Shown one piece after another: positions 7,969 through 15,758 of a stretch of 21,868 nt of DNA. The stretch spans positions 1 through 21,868 of the forward strand of contig JASLNR010000045.1 in NCBI GenBank assembly GCA_030745885.1, read 5' to 3'. Each line of letters starts with the position of its first letter. Position 1 is the stretch's first letter. The stretch comes from Candidatus Thalassarchaeaceae archaeon. Its GTDB lineage: Archaea > Thermoplasmatota > Poseidoniia > Poseidoniales > Thalassarchaeaceae. The notes beneath the pieces are model-generated. The model was given only the letters and a program-made list of their open reading frames with translations, was not told where the DNA came from and made no database searches. The translations under genes were made by a program, and so were the position numbers.

Positions 7969-9054
7969 ATGGTTGCCAGCGTCTGCGTCATCGTCCCAAC
8001 CATCCGCAATGCTGAGGAGTTGGGCATCGCTCTAGATGGATTAGTCCGCCAGACCCATCCCGAAGTCGAAGTAATAGTGGTGGGGCCGGCCAAAGATCCG
8101 GGTCGCAGAGTCGCAGAATCAAAGGGCTTGGTCTACTTGGATGATAAGGGTTCGAGAACCAGAGCGGACGCCTGCAACATTGCGATTCAGGCCACGGAAT
8201 CCGATCTTGTTCTGTTCACAGATGACGACGTCATCGTACCCGAAGACTGGGTCTCCAATCTCGTACGGTGGTTCGACCGACCAGAGGTTGCGGGCGTGGG
8301 AGGCCCGAACTTCGCCCCCCCTGAGTCTTCGACGCTTTGGCAGCGGGTAATCGATGTATCCTTCTGCAATCGCCTCTTCACTGCGGGTACCAACTACGGA
8401 CGGCAGGCTAAGGGAAGCCTCGAGGAGGTCGAGCAGATTCCCGGGGTTAACTCCGCATACAGGAGACCTTTGCTTGAGGAAGTCGGTGGTTTCGATTCGG
8501 GTGCAATTGGTGCGGAGGATGTGATTCTGGATCATAGAATCAGGGCTGCGGGGCACAAGCTGTGGTCGGATGGAAATGCGGTGATGTGGCACAGAAGACG
8601 CGGCCTTGTCCGCGTCAAGAGTCAGATTCGCAACTACGGATTGGTCAGGACGCTCGCAGGCAAGGAGTACCCCGGACTCTGGGGTTGGAGCCATATTCTA
8701 GTCTCCGCGTTCCCCCCTCTCGTCCTCCTGTCCTTCTCCCTATTTTTCTGGGGTGCCCTTAACGGCGGCCTAGCGTGGCCTGAGTTCTGGGATATCTCCG
8801 CTGAAGCCGCTCCGATGGGGCCTGAGAGAATTGCTGCCCACCAGCTCCCAACGCTCGCCATACTGTACAACCTATTAGCGTGGCTGGGAGCGGCTAGCGG
8901 AAGTTCACCGAATCGGAGCCCCGTGACCGTGTTCCTGTCCTCCCTCGTGACATACATGCTGCATTGGAACTACGGGATGGGCGTCCTACAGGGTCGATGG
9001 AGAATCGCTACGGGACGTTCCGGACTACAGATTGATGATAGGGGCAGGGAGTAG
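7969..9054 (+). CDS. Family 2 glycosyltransferase, membrane-anchored
   Basis: The N-terminal GT-A domain begins SVCVIVPTIRNAEELGIAL and carries the metal/nucleotide-sugar motif TDDD (residues 84-87). It then has VGGPNFAP, IPGVNSAYRR and the catalytic-base motif GAED (181-184). The C-terminal 130 residues contain three or four hydrophobic segments (near 235-260, 290-310, 320-340), so the enzyme is anchored with its active site probably cytoplasmic. It likely transfers a sugar to a lipid or polyprenyl acceptor for a surface glycan or N-glycan; donor and acceptor cannot be told. The ATG at 7969 lies 33 bp after PCNA with no clear Shine-Dalgarno. It ends 2 bp from the end of the convergent ABC transporter gene. 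Confidence 0.88.
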   Translation: MVASVCVIVPTIRNAEELGIALDGLVRQTHPEVEVIVVGPAKDPGRRVAESKGLVYLDDKGSRTRADACNIAIQATESDLVLFTDDDVIVPEDWVSNLVRWFDRPEVAGVGGPNFAPPESSTLWQRVIDVSFCNRLFTAGTNYGRQAKGSLEEVEQIPGVNSAYRRPLLEEVGGFDSGAIGAEDVILDHRIRAAGHKLWSDGNAVMWHRRRGLVRVKSQIRNYGLVRTLAGKEYPGLWGWSHILVSAFPPLVLLSFSLFFWGALNGGLAWPEFWDISAEAAPMGPERIAAHQLPTLAILYNLLAWLGAASGSSPNRSPVTVFLSSLVTYMLHWNYGMGVLQGRWRIATGRSGLQIDDRGRE

Positions 9055-9056
9055 TT

Positions 9057-10949
9057 TCAGACCTCTACTGCTCCTAGCTCACCCGTTTGGATCGACCACT
9101 GGGACGCGTAGACATTCTCGTTGTCAAGGAGCTCGTTGTGGCTACCGCGCTCGACAATTGCTCCGTCGACCATTGCGATAATCTCGTCCGCGTTGCGAAT
9201 TGTAGCAAGGCGATGGGCGACAGCGATGGTTATTCTCTGCTCATCTCCGTTGGAGCCGCTGAATAAGGACTGCTGGATGCGTCTCTCGGTCTCGGCATCG
9301 AGGGCTGCAGAGGCCTCATCGAGGATTAAGAGGTCGGGGTCCATTAGCAGAGCTCTCGACAGAGCGATACGAGCCCGCTGACCTCCCGACAGCATCACCC
9401 CTCTGTCGCCGACCATCGTATCGAGGCCATCGGCCATCTCCGAAACGAACTCCCACGCTCCGGCGATTTTCAATGCCCGACGAATCTCATCGTCCGAGGT
9501 TTCGCGGGCGTAGGCGACGTTGTCGCGAATCCTTCCGTAGAATAGGAAGGGGTCCTGCGATACGAAGCCTATCCTGTCCCTAACAGACTCTACTGTGTAG
9601 TCATTGATGTCAATTCCATTGATCTTAACAGTCCCGAACTGAGGCTCGTAGAACTTCTCAACCAATTTGAGAATGGTGCTCTTACCGGCCCCGGTGTGAC
9701 CCATCACCCCAAGGAAGTCTCCGGAAGATGCGGAGAATGAGATGCCATTGAGTGCGTTGACCTCGGATGTTGGGTAAGAGAATGACACATTGTCGAAGGA
9801 GATGGACCGTATCGGACCTTCTAGAGGGATGGCGTCGGGCTTGTCGAAGATCGAAGGCTCCAAATCAACAAGGGCGAAAACCCGCTTGGAGGCCGCTTCA
9901 CCCCTCTGTAGCTGGTTCAGCAGCATCCCTAGTATGAACATCGGCATAGTCATCCTAGTTGATATTAGGAGGAATGTGACAAATTGGCCGACGGTGATTT
10001 CACCGGACTCCATTAGCCAGCCACCCGCCGACACCAACAGGCCAAAGGAGATGCCTGCGACGACGTATATCCCAGGTATGAAACGATTGCGCAGGTTGGA
10101 GGCATGAATGGCCTGATCCCTGTATTCGCCACTCTCGCCCTCGACGCGGGAACGCTCGAACTTGCTTGCGTTGTAGGCCTGAACGACGGTGATTCCGGAT
10201 AGTACGTTCTCGAGGATAGCGACGATTCCTCCGGTGCTCTCGCGTTGCTTCCTGTATCGGCGCTGGACCCTGGTCGAGAACCAGATCACCATCGGAATGA
10301 TGAGAATCAGCGGGATGAACAGGATGAGTGCGAGCTTCGAAGACATCCAGAACATAATTGCGAAGGCCGTCGAGAAGGTGATGACGATGCGAATAATGCT
10401 GGTACTGGAATCGGAGACGATGTCCTCCAGTTGCGCAACGTCAGCCGACAGCACGGACATCAGATTGCCAGTCTGACGAGTCTCGAAGTAGGAGGCCTCC
10501 ATCGCCATTAAGCTCGTAGTCGCCTCCATCCTGATATCGTGCTGAACTTTGTAGGCCGTCGATTGCCAGAGGTACTCGCTGAGGCCTTGGAAAACCGCAA
10601 GGAAGGTGAAGGAGAATAAGATCATCAGGCCGAAGCCGATTTCGACGGAGGCTATTGGTCCAACGGACGGCAGGAGGTCCGAGTTGACCAGTGTCTCGAT
10701 GGTGGAGCTCGTGTAGACCTTGTTCTGGTAGTAGTCGGCGGCCATCCCGATAGCGATGAAGGGGATCAGATCGAAGGCCCGGGCCGCAGCATTGGCCGCA
10801 ATCCCTCCCGTGGCCCTCCTCCAGTATTGCTTGATGTAGGGGACTATACGCCAAATCTTACGTCCGACCACCTGTTTCTCATCCTTGAGGTCGGATGCGT
10901 CCTTGCTTATCGAGAGGCCTTCTTCCGCTTGGGCCCCCATCTGCTCCAT
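9057..10949 (-). CDS. ABC exporter half-transporter (MsbA/MDR type)
   Basis: A 630-residue fused permease-ATPase expected to work as a homodimer, or as a heterodimer with a partner elsewhere. Residues about 45-350 hold six membrane segments. The nucleotide-binding domain follows: Walker A GHTGAGKST (417-425), Q-loop FVSQDP (Gln465), signature LSGGQ (520-524), Walker B LLILDE with catalytic Glu545, D-loop SAALD, and His579 (AVAHRLATI). All catalytic residues are intact, so both ATP sites of a homodimer would be active. The long charged leader before the first helix is not recognised. The ATG at 10949 follows GGAGAG. The substrate is unknown; lipid, glycolipid or drug export are the common roles. 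The convergent glycosyltransferase hints at glycolipids, but weakly. Confidence 0.93.
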   Translation of the reverse strand: MEQMGAQAEEGLSISKDASDLKDEKQVVGRKIWRIVPYIKQYWRRATGGIAANAAARAFDLIPFIAIGMAADYYQNKVYTSSTIETLVNSDLLPSVGPIASVEIGFGLMILFSFTFLAVFQGLSEYLWQSTAYKVQHDIRMEATTSLMAMEASYFETRQTGNLMSVLSADVAQLEDIVSDSSTSIIRIVITFSTAFAIMFWMSSKLALILFIPLILIIPMVIWFSTRVQRRYRKQRESTGGIVAILENVLSGITVVQAYNASKFERSRVEGESGEYRDQAIHASNLRNRFIPGIYVVAGISFGLLVSAGGWLMESGEITVGQFVTFLLISTRMTMPMFILGMLLNQLQRGEAASKRVFALVDLEPSIFDKPDAIPLEGPIRSISFDNVSFSYPTSEVNALNGISFSASSGDFLGVMGHTGAGKSTILKLVEKFYEPQFGTVKINGIDINDYTVESVRDRIGFVSQDPFLFYGRIRDNVAYARETSDDEIRRALKIAGAWEFVSEMADGLDTMVGDRGVMLSGGQRARIALSRALLMDPDLLILDEASAALDAETERRIQQSLFSGSNGDEQRITIAVAHRLATIRNADEIIAMVDGAIVERGSHNELLDNENVYASQWSIQTGELGAVEV

Positions 10950-11005
10950 CGTCTCTCCGTCAGGATGGGCGCGTTTGAATACATCAGTCGTGGAAATCGG
11001 TTTCG

Positions 11006-11079
11006 TGGTGCGCCGGCCGGGATTTGAACCCGGGCCATGAGCTTGGAAGGCTCAGATGCTACCCCTACATCACCGACGC
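11006..11079 (-). tRNA. tRNA-Gly (anticodon UCC)
   Basis: Folded by eye. The acceptor stem GCGTCGG/CCGGCGC has one G-U pair. The D stem is ATGT/GCAT with loop AGGGGTA. The anticodon stem TGAGC/GCTCA has loop CTTCCAA, giving anticodon TCC (bases 45-47 of 11000 on the + strand). The T stem is CCGGG/CCCGG with loop TTCAAAT. The discriminator is A and CCA is encoded at the 3' end (11006-11008). No intron. It reads GGA, and by wobble GGG, codons. It lies 57 bp upstream of the ABC transporter in the same direction. Confidence 0.96.
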
Positions 11080-11102
11080 TGGGCGGTCGAGTATCGGCCC
11101 GC

Positions 11103-11108
11103 TATAAA
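11103..11108 (-). promoter_or_regulatory. TATA box of the tRNA-Gly gene
   Basis: On the minus strand TTTATA is centred about 26 bp upstream of the tRNA 5' end (11079), the classical archaeal TATA spacing. The preceding bases (GAATCGG) would be the BRE position but do not match a strong purine-rich BRE. This is the clearest promoter in the window. Confidence 0.7.
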
Positions 11109-11226
11109 CCGATTCGGTGTTCTCACAGGACTCGGAAAGCGAGTGCATGCAGCAACGGTCATGCTGACGCGACAGCGTCTTGGAATGGTTGTGATAATCC
11201 TGTTCCCCGACCAAACTGAGATTAGG

Positions 11227-12111
11227 TCAGAGTCTGTAGAGGGCCTTGGGCCAATCTACGTGGATATTCATCATCAGATTGGCGACCTCGTTCTCGTCCC
11301 ACCCGTCTGAGAGTAGGGAATGGCAAAGCTCACGGGTCCTCCTAGGTACGGTCTTCGGTCCCAGAACCGCCCCCGGTCTTCGTGGGTCGTCGAGGTAATC
11401 AGACTCCATCCCCCAAGGGGCACCAGCGGCACGGGAACTTCCAGTCAATTCCTTCACGCTGCCCTTTCCTACACTAACAGTAACTGGCAGGCCGTGAGTG
11501 AATTCTGCACTGACGTCCGGAGGGGAGTAGTGCCTGACCGCACGATCCAACGGAAGGCCTGCCTTGCCACAGAGCTCGGAGAGTTCCCTGCAGGTCGTCT
11601 CCCCATTATCCTCAACGTGCAGTTGTATCGTCACCCCCGTGCCAGAGGCCATCGACATGACCTCGACTAGGAGGTCGTTCGCGGATTCCCAAGTCATCTC
11701 ATCGACTGGATAGTGGGGGCGACCAACTTCGCCGAGACAATTGGCCTCCCCAGCCTCGATGTGGTCCAAAGCTAGGCCTACTGCTTCAAGGTGGAGTTCA
11801 GTCGAGCGCTCTAGGCCAAGGGGCTCGATCTGATGCTCCCAGGAAACGGGGTGTGGTCCGAGCACCACACCTACGTCAATGCCGTGAGTGGCCCTGACCT
11901 CGTCAGCCATGCTCAGGGTATCGGAGTAAGCGGAACGGTAACCATCGATATCAGTTGGAAGGGCCTGTGAGAACATCGGTTTGTGGACCAGCATGATTCC
12001 GGTTCCGCCGCTTCGCACGAAATCGGAGATTGCCCCCAAGAATCTGTGCTCGCGATCGAGATGCATGTGCTGGTCTAGAATCGGTCCTTTCCAGATTCCG
12101 TCCTCGAGCAT
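11227..12111 (-). CDS. TatD-like metal-dependent hydrolase (amidohydrolase superfamily)
   Basis: The product is 294 residues from the ATG at 12111. The metal ligands expected for a TatD-like barrel are all visible: DQHMHLD (His16, His18), LGEVGRPHYP (Glu128), QLHVEDN (His165), VRHYSPPD (His194) and GMESDYLDDP (Asp238). The archaeal branch with this layout (COG1831-like) is only broadly assigned as a hydrolase, possibly a 3'-5' deoxyribonuclease as in TatD; the substrate here is unknown. The start lies 4 bp after the stop of the TBP-like gene, so the two are translationally linked. A start at 12177 would run into that gene and lacks family similarity. The operon context gives a nucleic-acid flavour but proves nothing. 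Confidence 0.85.
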   Translation of the reverse strand: MLEDGIWKGPILDQHMHLDREHRFLGAISDFVRSGGTGIMLVHKPMFSQALPTDIDGYRSAYSDTLSMADEVRATHGIDVGVVLGPHPVSWEHQIEPLGLERSTELHLEAVGLALDHIEAGEANCLGEVGRPHYPVDEMTWESANDLLVEVMSMASGTGVTIQLHVEDNGETTCRELSELCGKAGLPLDRAVRHYSPPDVSAEFTHGLPVTVSVGKGSVKELTGSSRAAGAPWGMESDYLDDPRRPGAVLGPKTVPRRTRELCHSLLSDGWDENEVANLMMNIHVDWPKALYRL

Positions 12112-12115
12112 GGTC

Positions 12116-12643
12116 TCACGCCAAAGCGCCCTCTGCCTCGAGTCGGGAGGTCCAGTAGTCGACGGCCATCTCCGCAACGTTTCTGGACGTTTGCCCTAGG
12201 ACCAGACCATGACCATTGTTGAACAGCAGGATAGTGCATCTGTGTCTCTTAGCATCGATTCTGATGGCATCCAGCCTGTGATCGTGCTCCGCGTCGGAGA
12301 ATCTCTCTCCTGCAAGTCCCAGTAGAACGGCCCTTCCCAGCGAGAAGGTCACTAGCATATCGCCTTTCTCGACGGTCAAGCCGGATTCTGACATTCCGAT
12401 GCCAAGGAGGAACTCTTGAGCGATCAAGGTGGCCGCTTCGATGTTGGAAATGCCATGGACCAATATTGATCCCAGAGGCTCGATGACAATGGTGGAACGG
12501 GGGTTTTCGTGTTCGATAACGGCATAGGCCCCGTTGCTTCGACCGCCGCCGAATTGTACGGCATCTTCGAGGGTGATCGGAATGTTGGGGATGAATCGGA
12601 AAGTCTGCGTCTCGACCTCTATGGAAGTTCGTTCATCGGTCAT
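12116..12643 (-). CDS. Divergent TBP-fold protein
   Basis: At 175 residues it has TBP length and the TBP two-repeat plan. Repeat 1: YAVIEHENPRSTIVIEPLGSI then LVHGISNIEAATLIAQEFL. Repeat 2: LDAIRIDAKRHRCTILLFNNG then LVLGQTSRNVAEMAVDYW. Each matches the TBP pattern 'FPG.iyR..P....LIFsSGK.V.tGaks...a..a...i'. Most DNA-contact positions have changed: FPG is absent in both repeats, and the first 'IFSSGK' has become IEPLGS. The second keeps Phe (LLFNNGH). The stirrup phenylalanines that kink TATA DNA are thus mostly gone, so canonical promoter binding is doubtful. The start overlaps the upstream stop as ATGA, and TatD follows 4 bp later. The assignment is by eye; a chance alpha/beta resemblance is the alternative. 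Confidence 0.55.
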   Translation of the reverse strand: MTDERTSIEVETQTFRFIPNIPITLEDAVQFGGGRSNGAYAVIEHENPRSTIVIEPLGSILVHGISNIEAATLIAQEFLLGIGMSESGLTVEKGDMLVTFSLGRAVLLGLAGERFSDAEHDHRLDAIRIDAKRHRCTILLFNNGHGLVLGQTSRNVAEMAVDYWTSRLEAEGALA

Positions 12644-13533
12644 TTCTCGGCCTCCATCGTCTCCACTGCGGGGCAGGCCAAAAGGCTAGCCTCGATTGCT
12701 GGAACATGGGCTTGTTGGATGGGTGCCAATAGTATTGCCCCCTGAGATCCGCTTTCATCAATCCTACTGTTTCGGAGATTTGACAAAGCGCCCCTTAGAC
12801 GTGCAGCGAAGCGCTCATCTCGCTCTGTGATGAGTTCGTCATTCATCCCTTGTCGCTCCTCCAACCACCAAGCAGCGCAAACCGTAGCGGCGGCTCCAAG
12901 ATCTGCATCGACCCCTTTGGAAGGGGAAATCTTGGCGATGGCCGTCTTGCGCGAATTGGCCCACCTCTTTGACCTCCATATGGTAGCCAGTAGGTTGCTA
13001 ATTCTAACTTGTTCATCGGCGCATCTTGAGAGCCAGTTTGCCCATTTATCATCATCCAGGTCCGGTATTACTGAGAAGATGGGCATCCCTCCTCTGGAGT
13101 TCCGTGCGTGGTGCAAGAGGCGAATCGGCTCGGGATCGGGGATTGCTGGGCCCTCGACCTCCAAGTCTTGCAGATCCCTGACCAGAATTCCTAGAGAGGT
13201 CCCGGAAGCTGCGGCAGACTCGACATGGACGCCGTGGCTGCGTTTGTCCTGCTCCTCCTCCTCCATCATCGCTTCGATTTCGTCAGAGGAACAAATGAGG
13301 GCCAGGCCATCCCATTCGCGAGGCCTCATGGAGGTCGGCATCCTGACGCACGGCAAGTACGGCCATAACACAATCGTGCCACCATCGGGATCATCGTAGA
13401 TCAAGGGATCCCAGCGTAACTCCGGTATCGTCACACACTCCCGAGTCGATTCCTTCGGTTCAATACAACGGTGAAATCGGAATTGCTGGGTTCGAAATAC
13501 TGTAGCATTCAAGGATGATGGGGTTTCGAGCAT
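12640..13533 (-). CDS. Unrecognised protein with weak TraB/PrgY-like C-terminus
   Basis: From the ATG at 13533 the product is 297 residues, soluble, without a signal peptide or membrane helix. Near the C-terminus, LITERDERFAARLRGALSNL followed by GAILLAPIQQAHVPAIEASLL recalls the end of TraB-family proteins (ERD..mA..L, then VVaVVGagHvpGI). The TraB N-terminal 'GTAHVS' motif is not found; an acidic run (MMEEEEQDKR) and a Trp-rich mid-segment (WANWLSRC, IWRSKRWAN) are present instead. The start is uncertain: the ATG at 13533 overlaps the thioesterase's first ATG in divergent orientation, and a TTG near 13515 is possible. It is first in the operon with the TBP-like and TatD-like genes (ATGA overlap). 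Function unknown. Confidence 0.7.
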   Translation of the reverse strand: MLETPSSLNATVFRTQQFRFHRCIEPKESTRECVTIPELRWDPLIYDDPDGGTIVLWPYLPCVRMPTSMRPREWDGLALICSSDEIEAMMEEEEQDKRSHGVHVESAAASGTSLGILVRDLQDLEVEGPAIPDPEPIRLLHHARNSRGGMPIFSVIPDLDDDKWANWLSRCADEQVRISNLLATIWRSKRWANSRKTAIAKISPSKGVDADLGAAATVCAAWWLEERQGMNDELITERDERFAARLRGALSNLRNSRIDESGSQGAILLAPIQQAHVPAIEASLLACPAVETMEAEK

Positions 13534-13994
13534 GGCTGATGGAGCCCAGTGGCCCCCACTCTCTCGAACCAGTAATCTTGCTTGATGAGGTGTTTCCAGG
13601 CCACACCAATGCCAAGAATACGCTCTTCGGCGGTAGGCTAATGGCAATTATGGACACTGCCGCAGGAATGTCGGCCTCCAAGTTCGCTCACCAGGAATTC
13701 GTCACCGTTTCAGTAGATGCCCTGAAGTTCAGGAGACCTGCATTCCAAGGTGACCTCATCAGAACCACAGCCAGGGTTGTATGGACTTCTCCGAGGACAG
13801 CGGGCGTCTATGTGATATCGTGCAGGCTCTCGCGTTCGGAATGGAAGGGGGAGGAGATTTGCTCAGGATTCTTCTTCATGGTCGCTATCGATGAGTCCAT
13901 GAAGCCGGTAAATATTCCCCAGTTCACGCCAGAAACGGATGAGGAAAAGGCCCTGTGGAAGATGGCGGATGCTGCTCGAGAAGCCATGAGATAA
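13515..13994 (+). CDS. Hotdog-fold acyl-CoA thioesterase (YciA/BACH type)
   Basis: Hydrolyses acyl-CoA to free acid and CoA. The core is typical: VFPGHTNAKNTLFGGRLMAIMDTAAGM, with the Asn/Gly-rich loop and Asp47 as the likely catalytic acid. It is followed by FVTVSVDALKFRRPAFQGDLI and a beta-rich remainder (RVVWTSPRTAGVYVISC). Its 159 residues suit a single hotdog domain that forms hexamers. ATG codons at 13515, 13518 and 13539 are all possible; the first has AAGG directly before it, and the last would avoid overlap with the divergent gene. The chain length preferred is unknown. Confidence 0.88.
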   Translation: MMGFRAWLMEPSGPHSLEPVILLDEVFPGHTNAKNTLFGGRLMAIMDTAAGMSASKFAHQEFVTVSVDALKFRRPAFQGDLIRTTARVVWTSPRTAGVYVISCRLSRSEWKGEEICSGFFFMVAIDESMKPVNIPQFTPETDEEKALWKMADAAREAMR

Positions 13995-14078
13995 TCTTTG
14001 ATTGCTGCTAGTATGGCCCATCGGCGAAATAACTCCGGTACTACAAGTGGTTAAACTGGTTCCTTCAATGCCCATGCA

Positions 14079-14084
14079 CTTATA
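14079..14084 (+). promoter_or_regulatory. Possible TATA box for the 548-residue membrane protein gene
   Basis: CTTATA is centred about 30 bp before the ATG at 14112, consistent with a nearly leaderless transcript. No Shine-Dalgarno precedes that ATG. The match to the TATA consensus is only partial. Confidence 0.3.
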
Positions 14085-14111
14085 CCCTGCAAGAGCCGCT
14101 CGGTACTCGGG

Positions 14112-15758
14112 ATGTACTTAGCCGGGCCTAAAGGCCCGACGGAGAAGAGGAATGCGGAGCTAATCGGCGGACTCTCCTTAGTCGGGACAAAAGGAACCTT
14201 CTGCGCCGTTCTAACTGAACGGCAGTTGACCATCGAGAGGTTCGATGGCAAAGGCGTCAGACTAGATTTGGCCGCGATAGACAGGATGAGGCATCTGAAG
14301 GCCCCCCTCCTTCCGACTGGGACCGTGGCATTGGGGGTACTGGCCATCTATCTTGGAATCACCACAATTGTGTCTCCGTGGAAGTGGTTGGCAATCGTTA
14401 CGGGGGTATTAATCGTCACCATCTATTTCCTGTCCAAGTATTCCATTCTTGCAATAGAGACCGGTTCCGGGGACCGGCATCTAATCTCTGGGGACGAGGG
14501 TAGTCTGCTCAAGCTGTGCATGATGGTCGATAGGGTGAGGCATGGGGGCACCATCAAAGAAGCACTCTTGGGCTTGGAGAGCTTGGAGACGGAGTTACCA
14601 ACTTTCCCAGCCCTAAGAGATGCAAAGGGACTTCTGCCAATTCCTGCAGAGATGCGTTCGAAGCCAAGCTCGACAGTATCTGAGGGCCTAGAAATTGGGG
14701 TATTGGATAGCACCGTGAAGATGGAGGAGCCAATTGCCCTTCACGAGCCCACAATGCCGGACCTCGTCGAGAGTCCGAAAAGCGATATCGAGACGATTCA
14801 GATCCCACTGGATCAACTCAATCCAGTAGTCGGATCCACCCAAAATGCCTACGAGAGAGCGTGGCCGGGCAAGCAGACTCCTTCTTGGTATGTTGAGAAG
14901 AATCTGGACGAAATGAAGGGGAGTAGGATGGATTCTGCTGTCTCAGACGCTGCCCAAGGCTTGGATCTCTTCGCCAGTGGTGGGATCTTCGATTCCGATT
15001 CATCAACCGTGACCCATCAAGAGGGCGAGGTTCCTAATGCCATTGGGTTCGGCGATGCGGACGGTGCTCCGACCCATGAGCAGCGCAGCATGTCTAGCTC
15101 CCAGATGATCAAACTGGCTCACAGCAGATCTGGAACTCCGGAAGGCCCGTACATCAGGCCCATTCTGCCCCCACCAACTGAGGAGGCGGTTCGTGAGGAA
15201 TGCAAGGCTGGTGTCGTTCGTCAGGCTAAGGCGATGCAGGAGTTGAAGGATCGCAAGAGCTTTGAGAATCTGCAGCAACCAGCGAATTTGGAAGAATATC
15301 CGGCACTGAACAGGTTGGCCGCGACCATGGGGTCCAACAGGATTTCACTGAGTAATAGGGGGAAAGGGAGATTCTCAGCGGGATGGCTGGGCAGGCTACT
15401 GAGGCCCAGTAGTGCGCTCCCTAGGGCATACTCCCCTAGTCAGGTGGAGGGTGATGTGATTGGCAAGGAGAGGGAGGGTCGGCTTTCTAGATTCCAGACC
15501 TCGCAACACATGAGGCTCAGGAGCGATCAGAGCCATCAAGCCGAGGTCGGGGCGAGGATTAGGAGTATGCAGTCAGCAACCGGGACGTCGTCTGCAAGGG
15601 ACGCCCTCGATTCCATCGTCTCAAGGATTGCCAGCGGAGAAGATTTTCCTCCAAGGCTGCTCGAAGGATCTACAAATTCACTTAGATTCAACCAACTCAA
15701 GCCCACTTCCTCCGAGGAAGACCCGCACCCGTTGCCAGGAATCAGGCGACTTGGGTAA
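14112..15758 (+). CDS. Membrane protein with PH-like N-terminus split by a helix pair and a long low-complexity tail
   Basis: A 548-residue protein that I do not recognise as a named family. Residues about 20-60 (TKGTFCAVLTERQLTIERF, then VRLDLAAIDRMRHL) and 112-145 (YSILAIETGSGDRHLI, then SLLKLCMMVDRV) read like the two halves of a bacterial-type PH domain. Two membrane helices (TGTVALGVLAIYLGITTIV and WLAIVTGVLIVTIYFL) lie between them. The following 400 residues are polar, Ser/Pro/Glu-rich and probably disordered, with short conserved-looking patches (TPSWYVEKNLDEMKGSR; EECKAGVVRQAKAMQELKDR). The tail is probably cytoplasmic and may bind partners. It abuts the convergent PfkB gene with no spacer. 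Confidence 0.75.
   Translation: MYLAGPKGPTEKRNAELIGGLSLVGTKGTFCAVLTERQLTIERFDGKGVRLDLAAIDRMRHLKAPLLPTGTVALGVLAIYLGITTIVSPWKWLAIVTGVLIVTIYFLSKYSILAIETGSGDRHLISGDEGSLLKLCMMVDRVRHGGTIKEALLGLESLETELPTFPALRDAKGLLPIPAEMRSKPSSTVSEGLEIGVLDSTVKMEEPIALHEPTMPDLVESPKSDIETIQIPLDQLNPVVGSTQNAYERAWPGKQTPSWYVEKNLDEMKGSRMDSAVSDAAQGLDLFASGGIFDSDSSTVTHQEGEVPNAIGFGDADGAPTHEQRSMSSSQMIKLAHSRSGTPEGPYIRPILPPPTEEAVREECKAGVVRQAKAMQELKDRKSFENLQQPANLEEYPALNRLAATMGSNRISLSNRGKGRFSAGWLGRLLRPSSALPRAYSPSQVEGDVIGKEREGRLSRFQTSQHMRLRSDQSHQAEVGARIRSMQSATGTSSARDALDSIVSRIASGEDFPPRLLEGSTNSLRFNQLKPTSSEEDPHPLPGIRRLG

Noticed and set aside
8119..8694. 191-residue minus-strand frame opposite the glycosyltransferase
   Set aside because: Lies entirely within the GT2 gene, which has all family motifs; no independent support.
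11056..11310. 84-residue plus-strand frame between tRNA-Gly and the TatD-like gene
   Set aside because: It starts inside the tRNA and ends inside the TatD gene on the other strand; no family resemblance.
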